Assembly (NCBI RefSeq): GCF_019049285.1
Contig: NZ_JAGMUL010000120.1
Coordinates: 108,983 to 172,982 of the forward strand
Origin: Streptomyces sp. AC550_RSS872
GTDB taxonomy: Bacteria > Actinomycetota > Actinomycetes > Streptomycetales > Streptomycetaceae
Direction: 5' to 3'
DNA: 64,000 bases
Shown here: in pieces, positions 35,242 to 43,756 of the stretch
Layout of the letters: each line of letters starts with the position of its first letter
Numbering within the stretch: the stretch's first letter is position 1
Made by a program: the position numbers and the translations under genes
The notes under the pieces: model-generated
Told to the model about the DNA's origin: nothing
The model's input: only the letters and a program-made list of their open reading frames with translations
The model's database searches: none

Positions 35242-35867
35242 GCCAGCACCACGAGTTGGGCCCGATCCCGGGCGCCGAGCTTCACCATGGTACGGCTGAC
35301 GTGGGTCTTCGCGGTGAGCGGGCTGACCACCAGGCGGCGCGCGATCTCCTCGTTGGACAGGCCGATGCCGACCAGCGCCATCACCTCCCGCTCACGCTCG
35401 GTGAGTTCGGCGAGGGCGTCGGCGGCAGCGGGTTCCTTGGAGCGGGCGGCGAACTCGGCGATGAGGCGGCGGGTCACTCCCGGCGACAGCAGGGCGTCGC
35501 CCTCGACCACCGCCCTTACCGCACGCAGCAGTTCCTCCGGCTCGGTGTCCTTGACCAGGAAGCCGGCGGCGCCCGAGCGGATGGCCTCGAAGACGTACTC
35601 GTCGAGTTCGAAGGTGGTCAGCATGACCACCTTGACGTCCTTCAGCTCCATGTCCTCGGTGATCCGGCGGGTCGCGGCGAGACCGTCCAGGAGCGGCATG
35701 CGGATGTCCATCAGGACGACGTCGGGCCGCAGTTCGCGCACCTCGCGCAGCGCCTCCTCGCCGTCGGAGGCCTCGCCGGCCACCTCGATGTCGGGCTGAG
35801 CGTCGAGCAGCGCCCGGAAGCCGGCCCGCACCAGTGACTGGTCGTCGGCGAGCAGTACGCGGATCAC
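35202..35867 (-). CDS. NarL/LuxR family response regulator
   Basis: 221 residues. The receiver domain has the acidic pair LLADDQ, the phosphoacceptor in VVLMDIRMPLLDG and the lysine in FLVKD. The C-terminal LuxR helix-turn-helix is LTEREREVMALVGIGLSNEEIA followed by LTAKTHVSRTMVKL. The GTG at 35867 follows AAGGAGGA and overlaps the kinase stop in a GTGA junction, so the pair is translationally coupled. It activates or represses transcription on phosphorylation by the adjacent kinase; the regulon is unknown. Confidence 0.93.
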   Translation of the reverse strand: MIRVLLADDQSLVRAGFRALLDAQPDIEVAGEASDGEEALREVRELRPDVVLMDIRMPLLDGLAATRRITEDMELKDVKVVMLTTFELDEYVFEAIRSGAAGFLVKDTEPEELLRAVRAVVEGDALLSPGVTRRLIAEFAARSKEPAAADALAELTEREREVMALVGIGLSNEEIARRLVVSPLTAKTHVSRTMVKLGARDRAQLVVLAYESGLVRPGWLG

Positions 35868-37108
35868 CGGTCCTCCTTGACCTCGTGGGAAGCCTTCAAC
35901 GGCAGTACGGCGAGCACCCGGAACCCTCCGTCGTCCCGCGGGCCCGCCTCGATCGTGCCACCGAGCGCGGCCGCCCGCTCCCGCATTCCGGCGAGTCCGT
36001 TGCCGCTGCCGCCCGCGTCGGCGCCCGTCGCGGGGCCGTCGTCGTCGATACGCAGCCGTAGCGTCGTCCGGTCGTCGTGATCGAGGTGCACGCGTGCGTG
36101 CCGCGATCCCGAGTGGCGTACGACGTTGGTGAGGGCCTCCTGGACGATCCGGAAGGCGGCGAGGTCGGTGCCGGGCGCGAGGCGGGGCGGCTCGCCCTCG
36201 ACCTCCACGGTGAGGCCCGCGCTCGCGGCCTGCTCCACCAGTTCGGGCAGCCGGTCCAGGCCGGGCGCCGGGGTGCGCGGGGCGTCGCCCGGGGTGCGCA
36301 GGGTGTCGAGGACCTGGCGGACCTCGCCGAGCGCCTCCTTGCTCTTTGCCTTGATGGTGGTGAGCGCGGTGCGGGCCTGCTCGGGGTCGGTGTCCAGGAG
36401 GGCGAGGCCCACGCCTGCCTGCACATTGATCACGCTGATGCTGTGCGCGAGGACGTCGTGCAGCTCGCGGGCGATCCGCAGCCGCTCCTCGTCGGCCCTG
36501 CGCCGTGCCGCCAGCGCCCGCTCCACCCGCTCCTTCACCCACTGCTCGCGCCGGATCCTGGCCAGCTCCGACACCGCCACGATCGCCGCCACCCACGCGG
36601 CGATCACGCCCTCCTGCCCCCAGGGCGCGGCCGAGTCGCCGGACGGCGGCAGCCACTGGTACAGCCAGTGCGCCACCAGGGCATGCCCCACCCAGAGCAC
36701 CCCGACCGCGGCCCAGGCGGCCCTGCGGTGCCCCATGACGATGGCGTTGAAGCAGGCCAGGGCGACGGCCACGAAGACCGGCCCGTACGGGTATCCGGCG
36801 CCCAGGTAGACCGTGGCGGCCGTCGCCGTCCCGAACACGACGGCCACCGGGTACCGCTTGCGCCACAGCAGCAGCGCCGACGCCACGAACAGCAGCGCAC
36901 GTGCGAAGGGATCGAGCGGCGCCCGGTCGTCGAGCTGGCCCTGGGCCGCGAAGTTCGAGCCGGCCATCACGAAGAAGGTGACCAGCAGGGTGGATCGCCA
37001 GGGCCAGCGTGGAGCGTGCTCCTCGTCGGCCCACCGGTTCCACCCCGGTGGCCCGTGCCGCCACCACATCCGGGGACCGCCGCCCCGGCGTTCCTGCTGC
37101 TCGTCCAT
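35864..37108 (-). CDS. sensor histidine kinase (HisKA_3)
   Basis: 414 residues: about five transmembrane helices in the first 170 residues, then a HisKA_3 dimerisation domain with the phosphoacceptor in RIARELHDVLAHSISVINVQ and an HATPase domain (NVVRHS, GNGLAGMRERAAALGG). This is the NarX/DesK-like class with a membrane sensor. The ATG at 37108 is 7 bp from a TAGCGT hexamer, so the message is likely leaderless; an ATG three codons earlier lies within that hexamer-to-start stretch. Signal unknown. Confidence 0.92.
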   Translation of the reverse strand: MDEQQERRGGGPRMWWRHGPPGWNRWADEEHAPRWPWRSTLLVTFFVMAGSNFAAQGQLDDRAPLDPFARALLFVASALLLWRKRYPVAVVFGTATAATVYLGAGYPYGPVFVAVALACFNAIVMGHRRAAWAAVGVLWVGHALVAHWLYQWLPPSGDSAAPWGQEGVIAAWVAAIVAVSELARIRREQWVKERVERALAARRRADEERLRIARELHDVLAHSISVINVQAGVGLALLDTDPEQARTALTTIKAKSKEALGEVRQVLDTLRTPGDAPRTPAPGLDRLPELVEQAASAGLTVEVEGEPPRLAPGTDLAAFRIVQEALTNVVRHSGSRHARVHLDHDDRTTLRLRIDDDGPATGADAGGSGNGLAGMRERAAALGGTIEAGPRDDGGFRVLAVLPLKASHEVKEDR

Positions 37109-37115
37109 GTCCGCC

Positions 37116-37121
37116 ACGCTA
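37116..37121 (-). promoter_or_regulatory. -10-like hexamer of the two-component operon
   Basis: TAGCGT on the minus strand ends 7 bp before the kinase ATG, as in leaderless actinobacterial promoters. No good -35 was seen at the usual distance. Confidence 0.4.
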
Positions 37122-37477
37122 GACGCGATGGCGGCCGGGCGGCGTCACCCGCGCGTGGTGATCACACGTACTCCCAGTGAAGTACGTCAGCCGCCCCGGG
37201 CGGGTAGCCGCCGCCGGGGGCCTGAGCGGGTGCGGGCGTGTCCCGGACCCGTCCGTCCCGGGTCTGTTCGAGGCCCTGTGGAGCGGGGCACCGCCGACGC
37301 ATGTACGCAACCTCGGCTCACCGGCGTCGGGGCCGGCCCTCTGCGCGATCGACGCCGCCCGGTAGGCGGCGGAGTTGTGGCACGGGAGCCGCATTGCGCA
37401 CCCTGCACGCCCGGTCCTCGCCAGGACCCGGAACTGCCGCCGTCACCCGTGCCGGCCCTCTGACGACGCGCGTCGGT
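37122..37477. other. non-coding gap between kinase and TetR genes
   Basis: About 356 bp upstream of both the kinase operon and the 3' end of the TetR gene. Very GC-rich with no Shine-Dalgarno-supported frame. A 62-codon frame on the plus strand (37177-37365) has no recognisable content. I see no RNA gene or clear repeat in it. Confidence 0.5.
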
Positions 37478-38182
37478 CTAACGCTCTCCGTCCACCAGGC
37501 CGACCCCGTGCGCGAGTCGGCCCACCGCATGCCGGAAGAACGCCGCCCGGTCCTCCACGACCCGGTTGAACTGACCGAACAGCTCGAACCCGACGAGCCC
37601 GATGAGCTCGGCCCAGGAGGCGACGAGGGCCGCGACATGGGCCGGCGGGAGGTCGGGGGCCAGGTCGGCGGTCATGCGCTCGGCCTCGGGGCGCAGTTCG
37701 GCGGGCAGGGGTGCCGGTTCGGTGAGGCCGGAGGTCCCGTGGGCCTCGCGCACGATGCCGATGAGGACGAGGCCTACGCGGGAGGCGGGCGGGACCGTGG
37801 TGTCGGGCGCGGTGTAGCCGGGCACGGGCGAGCCGTAGATCAGCGCGTACTCGTGCGGATGGCGCAGCGCCCAGTCCCGTACGGCCTCCGCCACCGCCGT
37901 CCAGCGCCGTACGGGTCCGGCGTCGGCGGCCTTGGCGTGCGCTGCCTCGGCGCGCTCCCCGAGGGAGTCGTAGGCGTCGATGATGAGAGCGGTCAGCAGG
38001 TCGTCGCGGCTGGGGAAGTAGCGGTAGAGCGCCGAGGACACCATGCCGAGTTCGCGGGCCACGGCGCGCAGCGAGAGCTTGGCGGCGCCCTCGGCCGCGA
38101 GCTGTCTGCGGGCCTCGTCCTTGATGGCCGCGGTGACTTCCATCCTGGCGCGGGCGCGCAGGCCCTTTGCGGTACTGCTCAT
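37478..38182 (-). CDS. TetR family regulator (WHG-type C-terminal domain)
   Basis: 234 residues. The helix-turn-helix is LSLRAVARELGMVSSALYRYFPSRDDLLTALI. The C-terminal domain, with FELFGQFNRVVEDRAAFFRHAVGRL, fits the TetR group with WHG/TetR_C_13-type ligand domains. The ATG at 38182 lacks a purine Shine-Dalgarno, so it may be leaderless. It is divergent from a deazaflavin-type oxidoreductase with two near-identical palindromes between them, so autoregulation and control of the oxidoreductase is the natural reading. Confidence 0.88.
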   Translation of the reverse strand: MSSTAKGLRARARMEVTAAIKDEARRQLAAEGAAKLSLRAVARELGMVSSALYRYFPSRDDLLTALIIDAYDSLGERAEAAHAKAADAGPVRRWTAVAEAVRDWALRHPHEYALIYGSPVPGYTAPDTTVPPASRVGLVLIGIVREAHGTSGLTEPAPLPAELRPEAERMTADLAPDLPPAHVAALVASWAELIGLVGFELFGQFNRVVEDRAAFFRHAVGRLAHGVGLVDGER

Positions 38183-38223
38183 GGGGGCCAGTCTTCCACG
38201 AAGGACAGAGCGGTGCACACATT

Positions 38224-38292
38224 CAAGAGCACTGCTCTTGCTTTGGATCAGAGATCTCGTACACACTGCTCTCAAGCGAGAGCACCGCTCTC
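38224..38292. promoter_or_regulatory. two TetR operators, AGAGC-N3-GCTCT
   Basis: Site 1 at 38224-38240 is a perfect palindrome CAAGAGCA-C-TGCTCTTG. Site 2 at 38278-38292 is GAGAGC-ACC-GCTCTC. Both fit AGAGC-N3-GCTCT, with centres 53 bp apart (about five helical turns). A third GCTCTC half-site at 38268-38273 pairs with site 2's left arm. The sites are placed to block both divergent promoters. Confidence 0.75.
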
Positions 38293-38324
38293 TCAATCGT
38301 CCGAACCGGACTACGGAGGTCCCC

Positions 38325-38774
38325 ATGACGTCGCCGTACTACCTCAAGGGCAGCCCGCTGAACGTCCGCCTCAACAGCGTCATCGGCTGGCTCGCCCGGC
38401 ACGGACTCAGCATCGCGGGCTCGGCGGAGATGTCGGTGCGCGGGCGCAAGAGCGGCAGGATGCAGCGCATCCCGGTCAACCCGCACAGGTACGAGGGCGC
38501 GCAGTACCTCGTCTCGGCCCGCGGCCACTCCCAGTGGGTGCGGAACATGCGCGCGGCCGGCGCTGGGGAGCTGCGGGTCGGGCGCAAGGTGCGGGAGTTC
38601 GCCGCGGTGGAGCTTCCCGACCAGGAGAAGCTCCCGATCCTGCGGACCTATCTGGAGAAGTGGGGCTGGGAGGTCAACCAGTACTTCCAGGGGGTCACCG
38701 CGAAGTCCTCGGACGAGGAGATCATCGCGGCGGCCCCGGACCACCCCGTCTTCCGGATCACCGTCGGGAAGTGA
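38325..38774 (+). CDS. deazaflavin-dependent (DUF385-type) oxidoreductase
   Basis: 149 residues of the split-beta-barrel nitroreductase family related to Ddn. The motif SVRGRKSGRMQRIPVNPH and the following region YLVSARGHSQWVRNMRAAGAGE are the family's F420-binding segments. The likely cofactor is F420, which actinobacteria make. The ATG follows CGGAGG by 5 bp. It is probably repressed by the divergent TetR protein and induced by an unknown compound that may also be its substrate. Confidence 0.88.
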   Translation: MTSPYYLKGSPLNVRLNSVIGWLARHGLSIAGSAEMSVRGRKSGRMQRIPVNPHRYEGAQYLVSARGHSQWVRNMRAAGAGELRVGRKVREFAAVELPDQEKLPILRTYLEKWGWEVNQYFQGVTAKSSDEEIIAAAPDHPVFRITVGK

Positions 38775-38809
38775 CCCGGTCCGGCATCAGGAGGTGCCCC
38801 TGGCCACCG

Positions 38810-40066
38810 TCAGGAAGTGCCCTCGCCATCGGCCGGAGCCGGAGTCGGAGTCGGAGTCTGGCGGCGGTCCATCGCGGTGAGCGCGCGGTGGGCCATCGGG
38901 TGGGTGCGGACGATCTCGGCCAGCGACGTCGAGCCGCGGGTGATGTCCATGAAGGCCTTCCAGGCGGGCCGGAAACCGGTCAGCGTGGCGTGGAAGAGCC
39001 CGGGCCGGCGCTCGAACACCGTCAGCAGCCGCTTGCCGACGCTCATCTCGACGCCGAGTCCCGCCTTGATCGCGAAGGCGTAGTTCAGGGCCTGGCGCCG
39101 GGTGTCCACCGCGTCGTGCGCCTCGGCGATCCTGACCGCCCACTCCCCCGCCAGCCGGCCCGACCGCAGCGCGAACGAGATCCCCTCGCGGGTCCAGGGC
39201 TCCAACAGGCCCGCCGCGTCACCGCACACCAGCACACGCCCGCGTGACAGCGGCGAGTCGTCGGCACGGCAGCGCGTCAAGTGGCCGGAGGAGACGCTCG
39301 GTTCGAACCCGGCGAGCCCGAGCCGCCCGATGAACTCCTCCAAGTACCGCTTGGTGGCGGCTCCTTCGCCGCGCGCCGAGATCACACCGACCGTGAGCGT
39401 GTCCCCCTTGGGGAAAACCCAGCCGTAACTGCCGGGAATCGGACCCCAGTCGATGAGCACCCGTCCCTGCCAGTCCTCGGCGACCGTCTCCGGCACCGGA
39501 ATCTCCGCCTCCAGGCCGAGATCCACCTGGTCGAGCTTGACCCCGACATGCGCTCCTATCCGGCTGGCGCTGCCGTCCGCGCCGACCACGGCCCGCGCGA
39601 GCAGCGTCTCGCCGCCCTGGAGGACGACGGCGACGCTGCGCCGGTCCGGCACCGCCGAGCCGTGCTGCTCGACGCGCTGCACGGTGACGCCCGTACGCAG
39701 CTCGGCGCCCGCCTTCTGCGCGTGCTCGACGAGCTGCTGGTCGAACTCGGGCCGGTTGATCAGCCCGAAGAGCATCTGCTTGGAGCGCCGGGTCCGGGTG
39801 AAGCGGCCGTTGTTGGAGAAGGTGACCGCGTGCACGCGGTCGCGGAAGGGCAGTTCGAAGCCGGGCGGAAGCGAGTCGCGCGAGGGGCCGATGATGCCGC
39901 CGCCGCATGTCTTGTAGCGCGGCAGCTCGGCTTTCTCCAGCAACAGCACGCGCCGCCCGGCGACGGCCGCCGCATACGCGGCCGAGGCTCCCGCGGGTCC
40001 CGCGCCCACCACGACGACGTCCCACACCTGCCGCACGTCGTCCGCCGAAGAGTTCTCGCTGCTCAC
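38810..40066 (-). CDS. geranylgeranyl reductase family flavoprotein
   Basis: 418 residues. FAD-binding VVVVGAGPAGASAAYAAA at the N-terminus, then LPRYKTCGGGI, the conserved cysteine-glycine segment of geranylgeranyl reductases, and the second FAD motif VLVCGDAAGLLEPWTREGISFAL. These enzymes saturate polyprenyl or fatty chains, for example in menaquinone or lipid metabolism. The C-terminus has a short Pro/Thr repeat (QTPTPTPAPADGEG). The start is GTG at 40066, without a convincing Shine-Dalgarno. It is divergent from the M20 peptidase gene. Confidence 0.88.
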   Translation of the reverse strand: MSSENSSADDVRQVWDVVVVGAGPAGASAAYAAAVAGRRVLLLEKAELPRYKTCGGGIIGPSRDSLPPGFELPFRDRVHAVTFSNNGRFTRTRRSKQMLFGLINRPEFDQQLVEHAQKAGAELRTGVTVQRVEQHGSAVPDRRSVAVVLQGGETLLARAVVGADGSASRIGAHVGVKLDQVDLGLEAEIPVPETVAEDWQGRVLIDWGPIPGSYGWVFPKGDTLTVGVISARGEGAATKRYLEEFIGRLGLAGFEPSVSSGHLTRCRADDSPLSRGRVLVCGDAAGLLEPWTREGISFALRSGRLAGEWAVRIAEAHDAVDTRRQALNYAFAIKAGLGVEMSVGKRLLTVFERRPGLFHATLTGFRPAWKAFMDITRGSTSLAEIVRTHPMAHRALTAMDRRQTPTPTPAPADGEGTS

Positions 40067-40199
40067 GATGGTCTACTGCTCCCGATCAAGCCGCCGCCTG
40101 CTGCTGTCCCCCGCATCCTACGGCGGGCATCGCCGCAGGCCACTGTGCGAGGATCACAGCACTCACACGTACAACGTCGCACCCACAAGGAGCGTGCCC

Positions 40200-41555
40200 A
40201 TGTCGTCGAATCCGGTCGCCGAGACCGTCGCCTCGCTGATGCCCAGGGCCAAGGCGGAGCTCACCGAACTGGTGGCGTTCAAATCGGTGGCGGACTTCGA
40301 CCAGTTCCCGAGGAGCGAGAGCGAGGGCGCCGCCCGCTGGGTCGCCGACGCGCTCGGCGCCGAGGGCTTCCAGGACGTGGCCCTGCTCGACACCCCCGAC
40401 GGCACGCAGTCGGTGTACGGCTACCTGCCGGGGCCCGAGGGCGCGAAGACGGTCCTGCTGTACGCCCACTACGACGTGCAGCCCCCGCTGGACGAGGCCG
40501 CCTGGCGCACCCCACCCTTCGAGCTGACCGAGCGCGACGGCCGCTGGTACGGGCGCGGGTCCGCCGACTGCAAGGGCGGCGTGATCATGCACCTGCTCGC
40601 TCTGCGCGCGCTGAAGGCGAACGGCGGCATACCGGTCCACGTCAAGGTGATCGCCGAGGGCTCGGAGGAGATGGGTACGGGCGGTCTGGAGCGGTACGCC
40701 GAGCAGCACCCGGACCTGCTGGAGGCCGACACCATCGTGATCGGCGACGCGGGCAACTTCCGTGTCGGCCTGCCGACGGTCACCTCGACCCTGCGCGGTA
40801 TGACCCTGGTCCGCGTGCAGATCGACACGCTCGAGGGCAACCTGCACTCCGGCCAGTTCGGCGGAGCCGCGCCGGACGCGCTCGGCGCGCTGATCCGCGT
40901 ACTGGACTCGCTGCGCGCCGAGGACGGTTCGACGACGGTGGACGGGCTGACCGGTGAGGCGTCGTGGGAGGGGCTCCAGTACGCGGACGAACAGTTCCGC
41001 CAGGACGCCAAGGTCCTCGACGGCGTGGAGCTGATCGGCTCCGGCACGGTCGCCGACCGCATCTGGGCCCGCCCCGCCGTCACGGTCCTCGGTATCGACT
41101 GCCCGCCGGTCGTCGGCGCCACCCCGTCCGTGCAGGCGAGCGCGCGTGCGCTGATCAGCCTGCGGGTGCCGCCGGGCGTGGACGCTGCCGAGGCGACGAA
41201 GCTGCTCCAGGCCCATCTGGAGACGCACACGCCGTGGGGTGCCCGGGTGCGCACCGAGCAGATCGGCCAGGGCCAGGCCTTCCGCGCCGACACCGGCAGC
41301 CCGGCGTACCAGGCCATGGCGGACGCGATGGCGGTCGCCTACCCGGGCCAGGAGATGCAGTACGCCGGCCAGGGCGGCTCGATCCCGCTGTGCAACACCC
41401 TCGCCGCCCTCTACCCGCACGCGGAGATCCTCCTCATCGGCCTGAGCGAGCCGGAGGCGCAGATTCACGCCGTGAACGAGAGCGTGTCGCCTCAGGAGCT
41501 GGAGCGGCTGTCGGTCGCCGAGGCGCTGTTCCTCCTTAATTACGCGGCGAGTTGA
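40200..41555 (+). CDS. M20 family dipeptidase
   Basis: 451 residues. The di-zinc site is complete: YAHYDVQP (His, Asp), GRGSADCKGG (bridging Asp), EGSEEMGT (catalytic Glu pair) and a late histidine in EAQIHAVNE. The dimerisation lid (residues about 200-330) separates the catalytic halves. It cleaves dipeptides or acyl amino acids in the cytosol. The ATG at 40200 follows AAGGAGC. The downstream kinase-like gene starts 25 bp later and is probably in the same transcript. Confidence 0.92.
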   Translation: MSSNPVAETVASLMPRAKAELTELVAFKSVADFDQFPRSESEGAARWVADALGAEGFQDVALLDTPDGTQSVYGYLPGPEGAKTVLLYAHYDVQPPLDEAAWRTPPFELTERDGRWYGRGSADCKGGVIMHLLALRALKANGGIPVHVKVIAEGSEEMGTGGLERYAEQHPDLLEADTIVIGDAGNFRVGLPTVTSTLRGMTLVRVQIDTLEGNLHSGQFGGAAPDALGALIRVLDSLRAEDGSTTVDGLTGEASWEGLQYADEQFRQDAKVLDGVELIGSGTVADRIWARPAVTVLGIDCPPVVGATPSVQASARALISLRVPPGVDAAEATKLLQAHLETHTPWGARVRTEQIGQGQAFRADTGSPAYQAMADAMAVAYPGQEMQYAGQGGSIPLCNTLAALYPHAEILLIGLSEPEAQIHAVNESVSPQELERLSVAEALFLLNYAAS

Positions 41556-41580
41556 GGGGCCGCGCGCTGAAGGTGGGCCC

Positions 41581-42633
41581 ATGACCCGGACCGCGCGTCG
41601 CGCCGCTCACACCGATGTAGCCACGTCCCTCGCGCTCCTCTCCGACCACGATCTCGCGGCCCTCGTGGCGGAGGGGACGCCGACGGGGGCCGGGATCGGA
41701 GGACGGGCGACGCTGGTCGAGGTCGACGGCGTCCAGGTCTTCGTGAAACGCGTACCGCTCACGGACGCCGAGCGGCTCCCCGAGCACGTCCGCTCCACCG
41801 CGAACCTGTTCCGGATGCCGCCCCACTGCCACTACGGCATCGGCAGGATCCCCAGCCCCGGCTTCGGCGCCTGGCGGGAACTCGCCGTGCACACGATGAC
41901 CACGAAGTGGGTGCTCTCGGACACGTTCCCCGGCTTTCCGCTGATGTACCACTGGCGGGTACTGCCCGAGCCCGTGCAGCCGCTGCCGAACGAACTGGCC
42001 GACGTGGAAGCGGTCGTCCGCTACTGGGGCGGCGCCCCGGGGGTGCGTGAGCATGTCGAGGCCCGGCGGACCGCTTCCGCGAGCGTGGCCCTGTTCCTGG
42101 AGTACGTCCCGCACACGGTGCACGACTGGCTCCGCGCCCGGCTCGCCGCGGGCGACGCGCAGGCCGCCTGCCGACTGGTGGAGCGGGGCCTCGAGGCCAC
42201 CACCTCCTTCCTTCGCTCACGGCAACTCCTGCACATGGACGCCCACTTCGGGAACTTCCTCACCGACGGCCACCGGCTCTACCTGGCCGACTACGGCCTG
42301 GCCCTCTCCCCGCGCTTCCGCCTGACACCGGACGAGCGCGACTTCCTGGACCGGCACCGTGCCTACGACCGCGCCTACACCTCCCTGTACCTGGTGCTCT
42401 GGCTCGTCACCGAGCTGTACGGGCACCGCGGGGAGGAACGGTCCGCGTTCATCCGCGCATGCGCCGACGGCGCCCGACCGGAGGGCATCCCGGAGGCCGC
42501 CGCCGCGGTGATCTCCCGGCACGCGCGGACGGCGGCTGCGATGGACGACTTCAGCCGACGGTTTCAGGAGCGGGTCACGACGTGGGAACACCCGCCTCCA
42601 GATACAACGCCGCCCCGCGTTCCCGAGCCCTGA
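41581..42633 (+). CDS. protein-kinase-like (APH fold) protein
   Basis: 350 residues. The catalytic loop HMDAHFGNFLTDG and the metal-binding LADYGLALS identify the protein-kinase/APH superfamily. An N-lobe lysine is present in GVQVFVKRVPL, but the glycine loop is weak. No transmembrane segment. The substrate (protein or small molecule) is unknown. The ATG at 41581 follows GAAGGTGGG. The last 59 bp overlap the 3' end of the converging TmrB-NUDIX gene, so the two messages are antisense at their ends. Confidence 0.78.
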   Translation: MTRTARRAAHTDVATSLALLSDHDLAALVAEGTPTGAGIGGRATLVEVDGVQVFVKRVPLTDAERLPEHVRSTANLFRMPPHCHYGIGRIPSPGFGAWRELAVHTMTTKWVLSDTFPGFPLMYHWRVLPEPVQPLPNELADVEAVVRYWGGAPGVREHVEARRTASASVALFLEYVPHTVHDWLRARLAAGDAQAACRLVERGLEATTSFLRSRQLLHMDAHFGNFLTDGHRLYLADYGLALSPRFRLTPDERDFLDRHRAYDRAYTSLYLVLWLVTELYGHRGEERSAFIRACADGARPEGIPEAAAAVISRHARTAAAMDDFSRRFQERVTTWEHPPPDTTPPRVPEP

Positions 42634-43615
42634 GCGCCCACCGCAGCCGCTCATAACGCACCGGTGGGAGCAGATCGGCCGCCTCCTCCTCGGTGACGAA
42701 CCGACAGTCACGCAGCTCGGGTCCGGGCAGCATGAGGCGTGCGGCCTCCGTGGAGTCGAGGCGCCCGCCGTCGAAGAGGAGGCGCAGACCTCCGTACCCC
42801 GGGGGCGAGGGCCGCTCCCAGTCGACCACGAGGAGCCGCGGCACGTCGTCGAGCCGTATCCCCGTCTCCTCCGCGACCTCCCGGATGCCCGCCCGCGCGG
42901 GCGCCTCACCCCGCTCGACGACCCCGCCGGGGAACTCCCAGCCCGCCTTGTAGGTGGGGTCGACGAGCAGCACCCGGTCCTCCTCGTCGAAGAGGAGGAC
43001 GCCCGAGGCGACGGTCTCGGCGGTGGGCTCGGGCGTCTGCACGATGTCGCAGACCGGGGCCGTACCGCTGCCGACCGCCTCGGCGATACGGACGGCGGTC
43101 TCGTACGGGGTCAGCCCGCCGTTGTCGACGGGATACGCGTCGGCGGTGAGCCAGGAGGCGAGTGCGGCGCGATACGGCTCTATCTGGTCGTACGACCACT
43201 GCCGGACCCGTATCTCGCCGTCGGACGGCTCGGGCGGGATCTCCCGCCCGGCTATTCGCTCGCGCAGGATCGTTTCCGCCGGGGCGAGGAGCACATGCCG
43301 GACGGTGATGCGGCGCGCTGCCAGGCCGCCGAAGATCTCGTCCCGGTACTCCTGTCGCAGCAACGTCATCGGGACCACGAGGGTCCCGCCGAGCTCGGCG
43401 AGCAGCGCGGCCGCCGTGTCGATCACGAGACGCCGCCAGATCGGCAGGTCCTGGAAGTCACCGACCTCGGTGAGGTGTTTGGGCGGAAGCAGGTGGGTGA
43501 GTGCTCCGCCGATGACCTCGGGGTCGAAGAGCGTGCTGTTCGGGATCAGCTCGATCAGTTCCCGTGCGGTGGTGGTCTTCCCCGCACCGAACGCACCGTT
43601 GATCCAAACGATCAC
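42575..43615 (-). CDS. TmrB-like ATPase fused to NUDIX hydrolase
   Basis: 346 residues in two parts. Residues 1-180 resemble the tunicamycin-resistance ATP-binding protein TmrB: MIVWINGAFGAGKTT (Walker A), FDPEVIGGALTHLLPP, DFQDLPIWRRL and LVVPMTLLRQEYRDEIF. Residues about 200-346 are a NUDIX domain with the full box GGVVERGEAPARAGI then REVAEETGI. The fusion suggests an enzyme that phosphorylates or binds a nucleotide-linked compound and also hydrolyses a nucleoside diphosphate derivative. The start at 43615 is clear from the N-terminal match to TmrB. Tunicamycin resistance is not implied by sequence alone. Confidence 0.85.
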   Translation of the reverse strand: MIVWINGAFGAGKTTTARELIELIPNSTLFDPEVIGGALTHLLPPKHLTEVGDFQDLPIWRRLVIDTAAALLAELGGTLVVPMTLLRQEYRDEIFGGLAARRITVRHVLLAPAETILRERIAGREIPPEPSDGEIRVRQWSYDQIEPYRAALASWLTADAYPVDNGGLTPYETAVRIAEAVGSGTAPVCDIVQTPEPTAETVASGVLLFDEEDRVLLVDPTYKAGWEFPGGVVERGEAPARAGIREVAEETGIRLDDVPRLLVVDWERPSPPGYGGLRLLFDGGRLDSTEAARLMLPGPELRDCRFVTEEEAADLLPPVRYERLRWALRARERGAALYLEAGVPTS

Positions 43616-43698
43616 GTTTCCCCCTCTTCTGTTGGCCCCCTGTGGCTTGCCCGCTCCACCCTGCCACGGAAACCAGCTCCCGTAGAGAGCGCATGACA

Positions 43699-43737
43699 GC
43701 GGCGCCGGCCCCCTCGGATGCGGGGGTACGGCGCCGC
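43699..43737 (-). terminator. terminator of the small secreted protein gene
   Basis: Stem GCGGCGCCG / CGGCGCCGC (9 bp), continued inside by CCCCC / GGGGG around an 8-nt loop. Lies 20 bp after the small secreted protein's stop. Confidence 0.7.
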
Positions 43738-43756
43738 GGTCGAGTCGGGGGGCCCG

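Noticed and set aside
37177..37365. A 62-codon frame in the gap before the TetR gene
   Set aside because: No Shine-Dalgarno, no recognisable motif and typical shadow composition.
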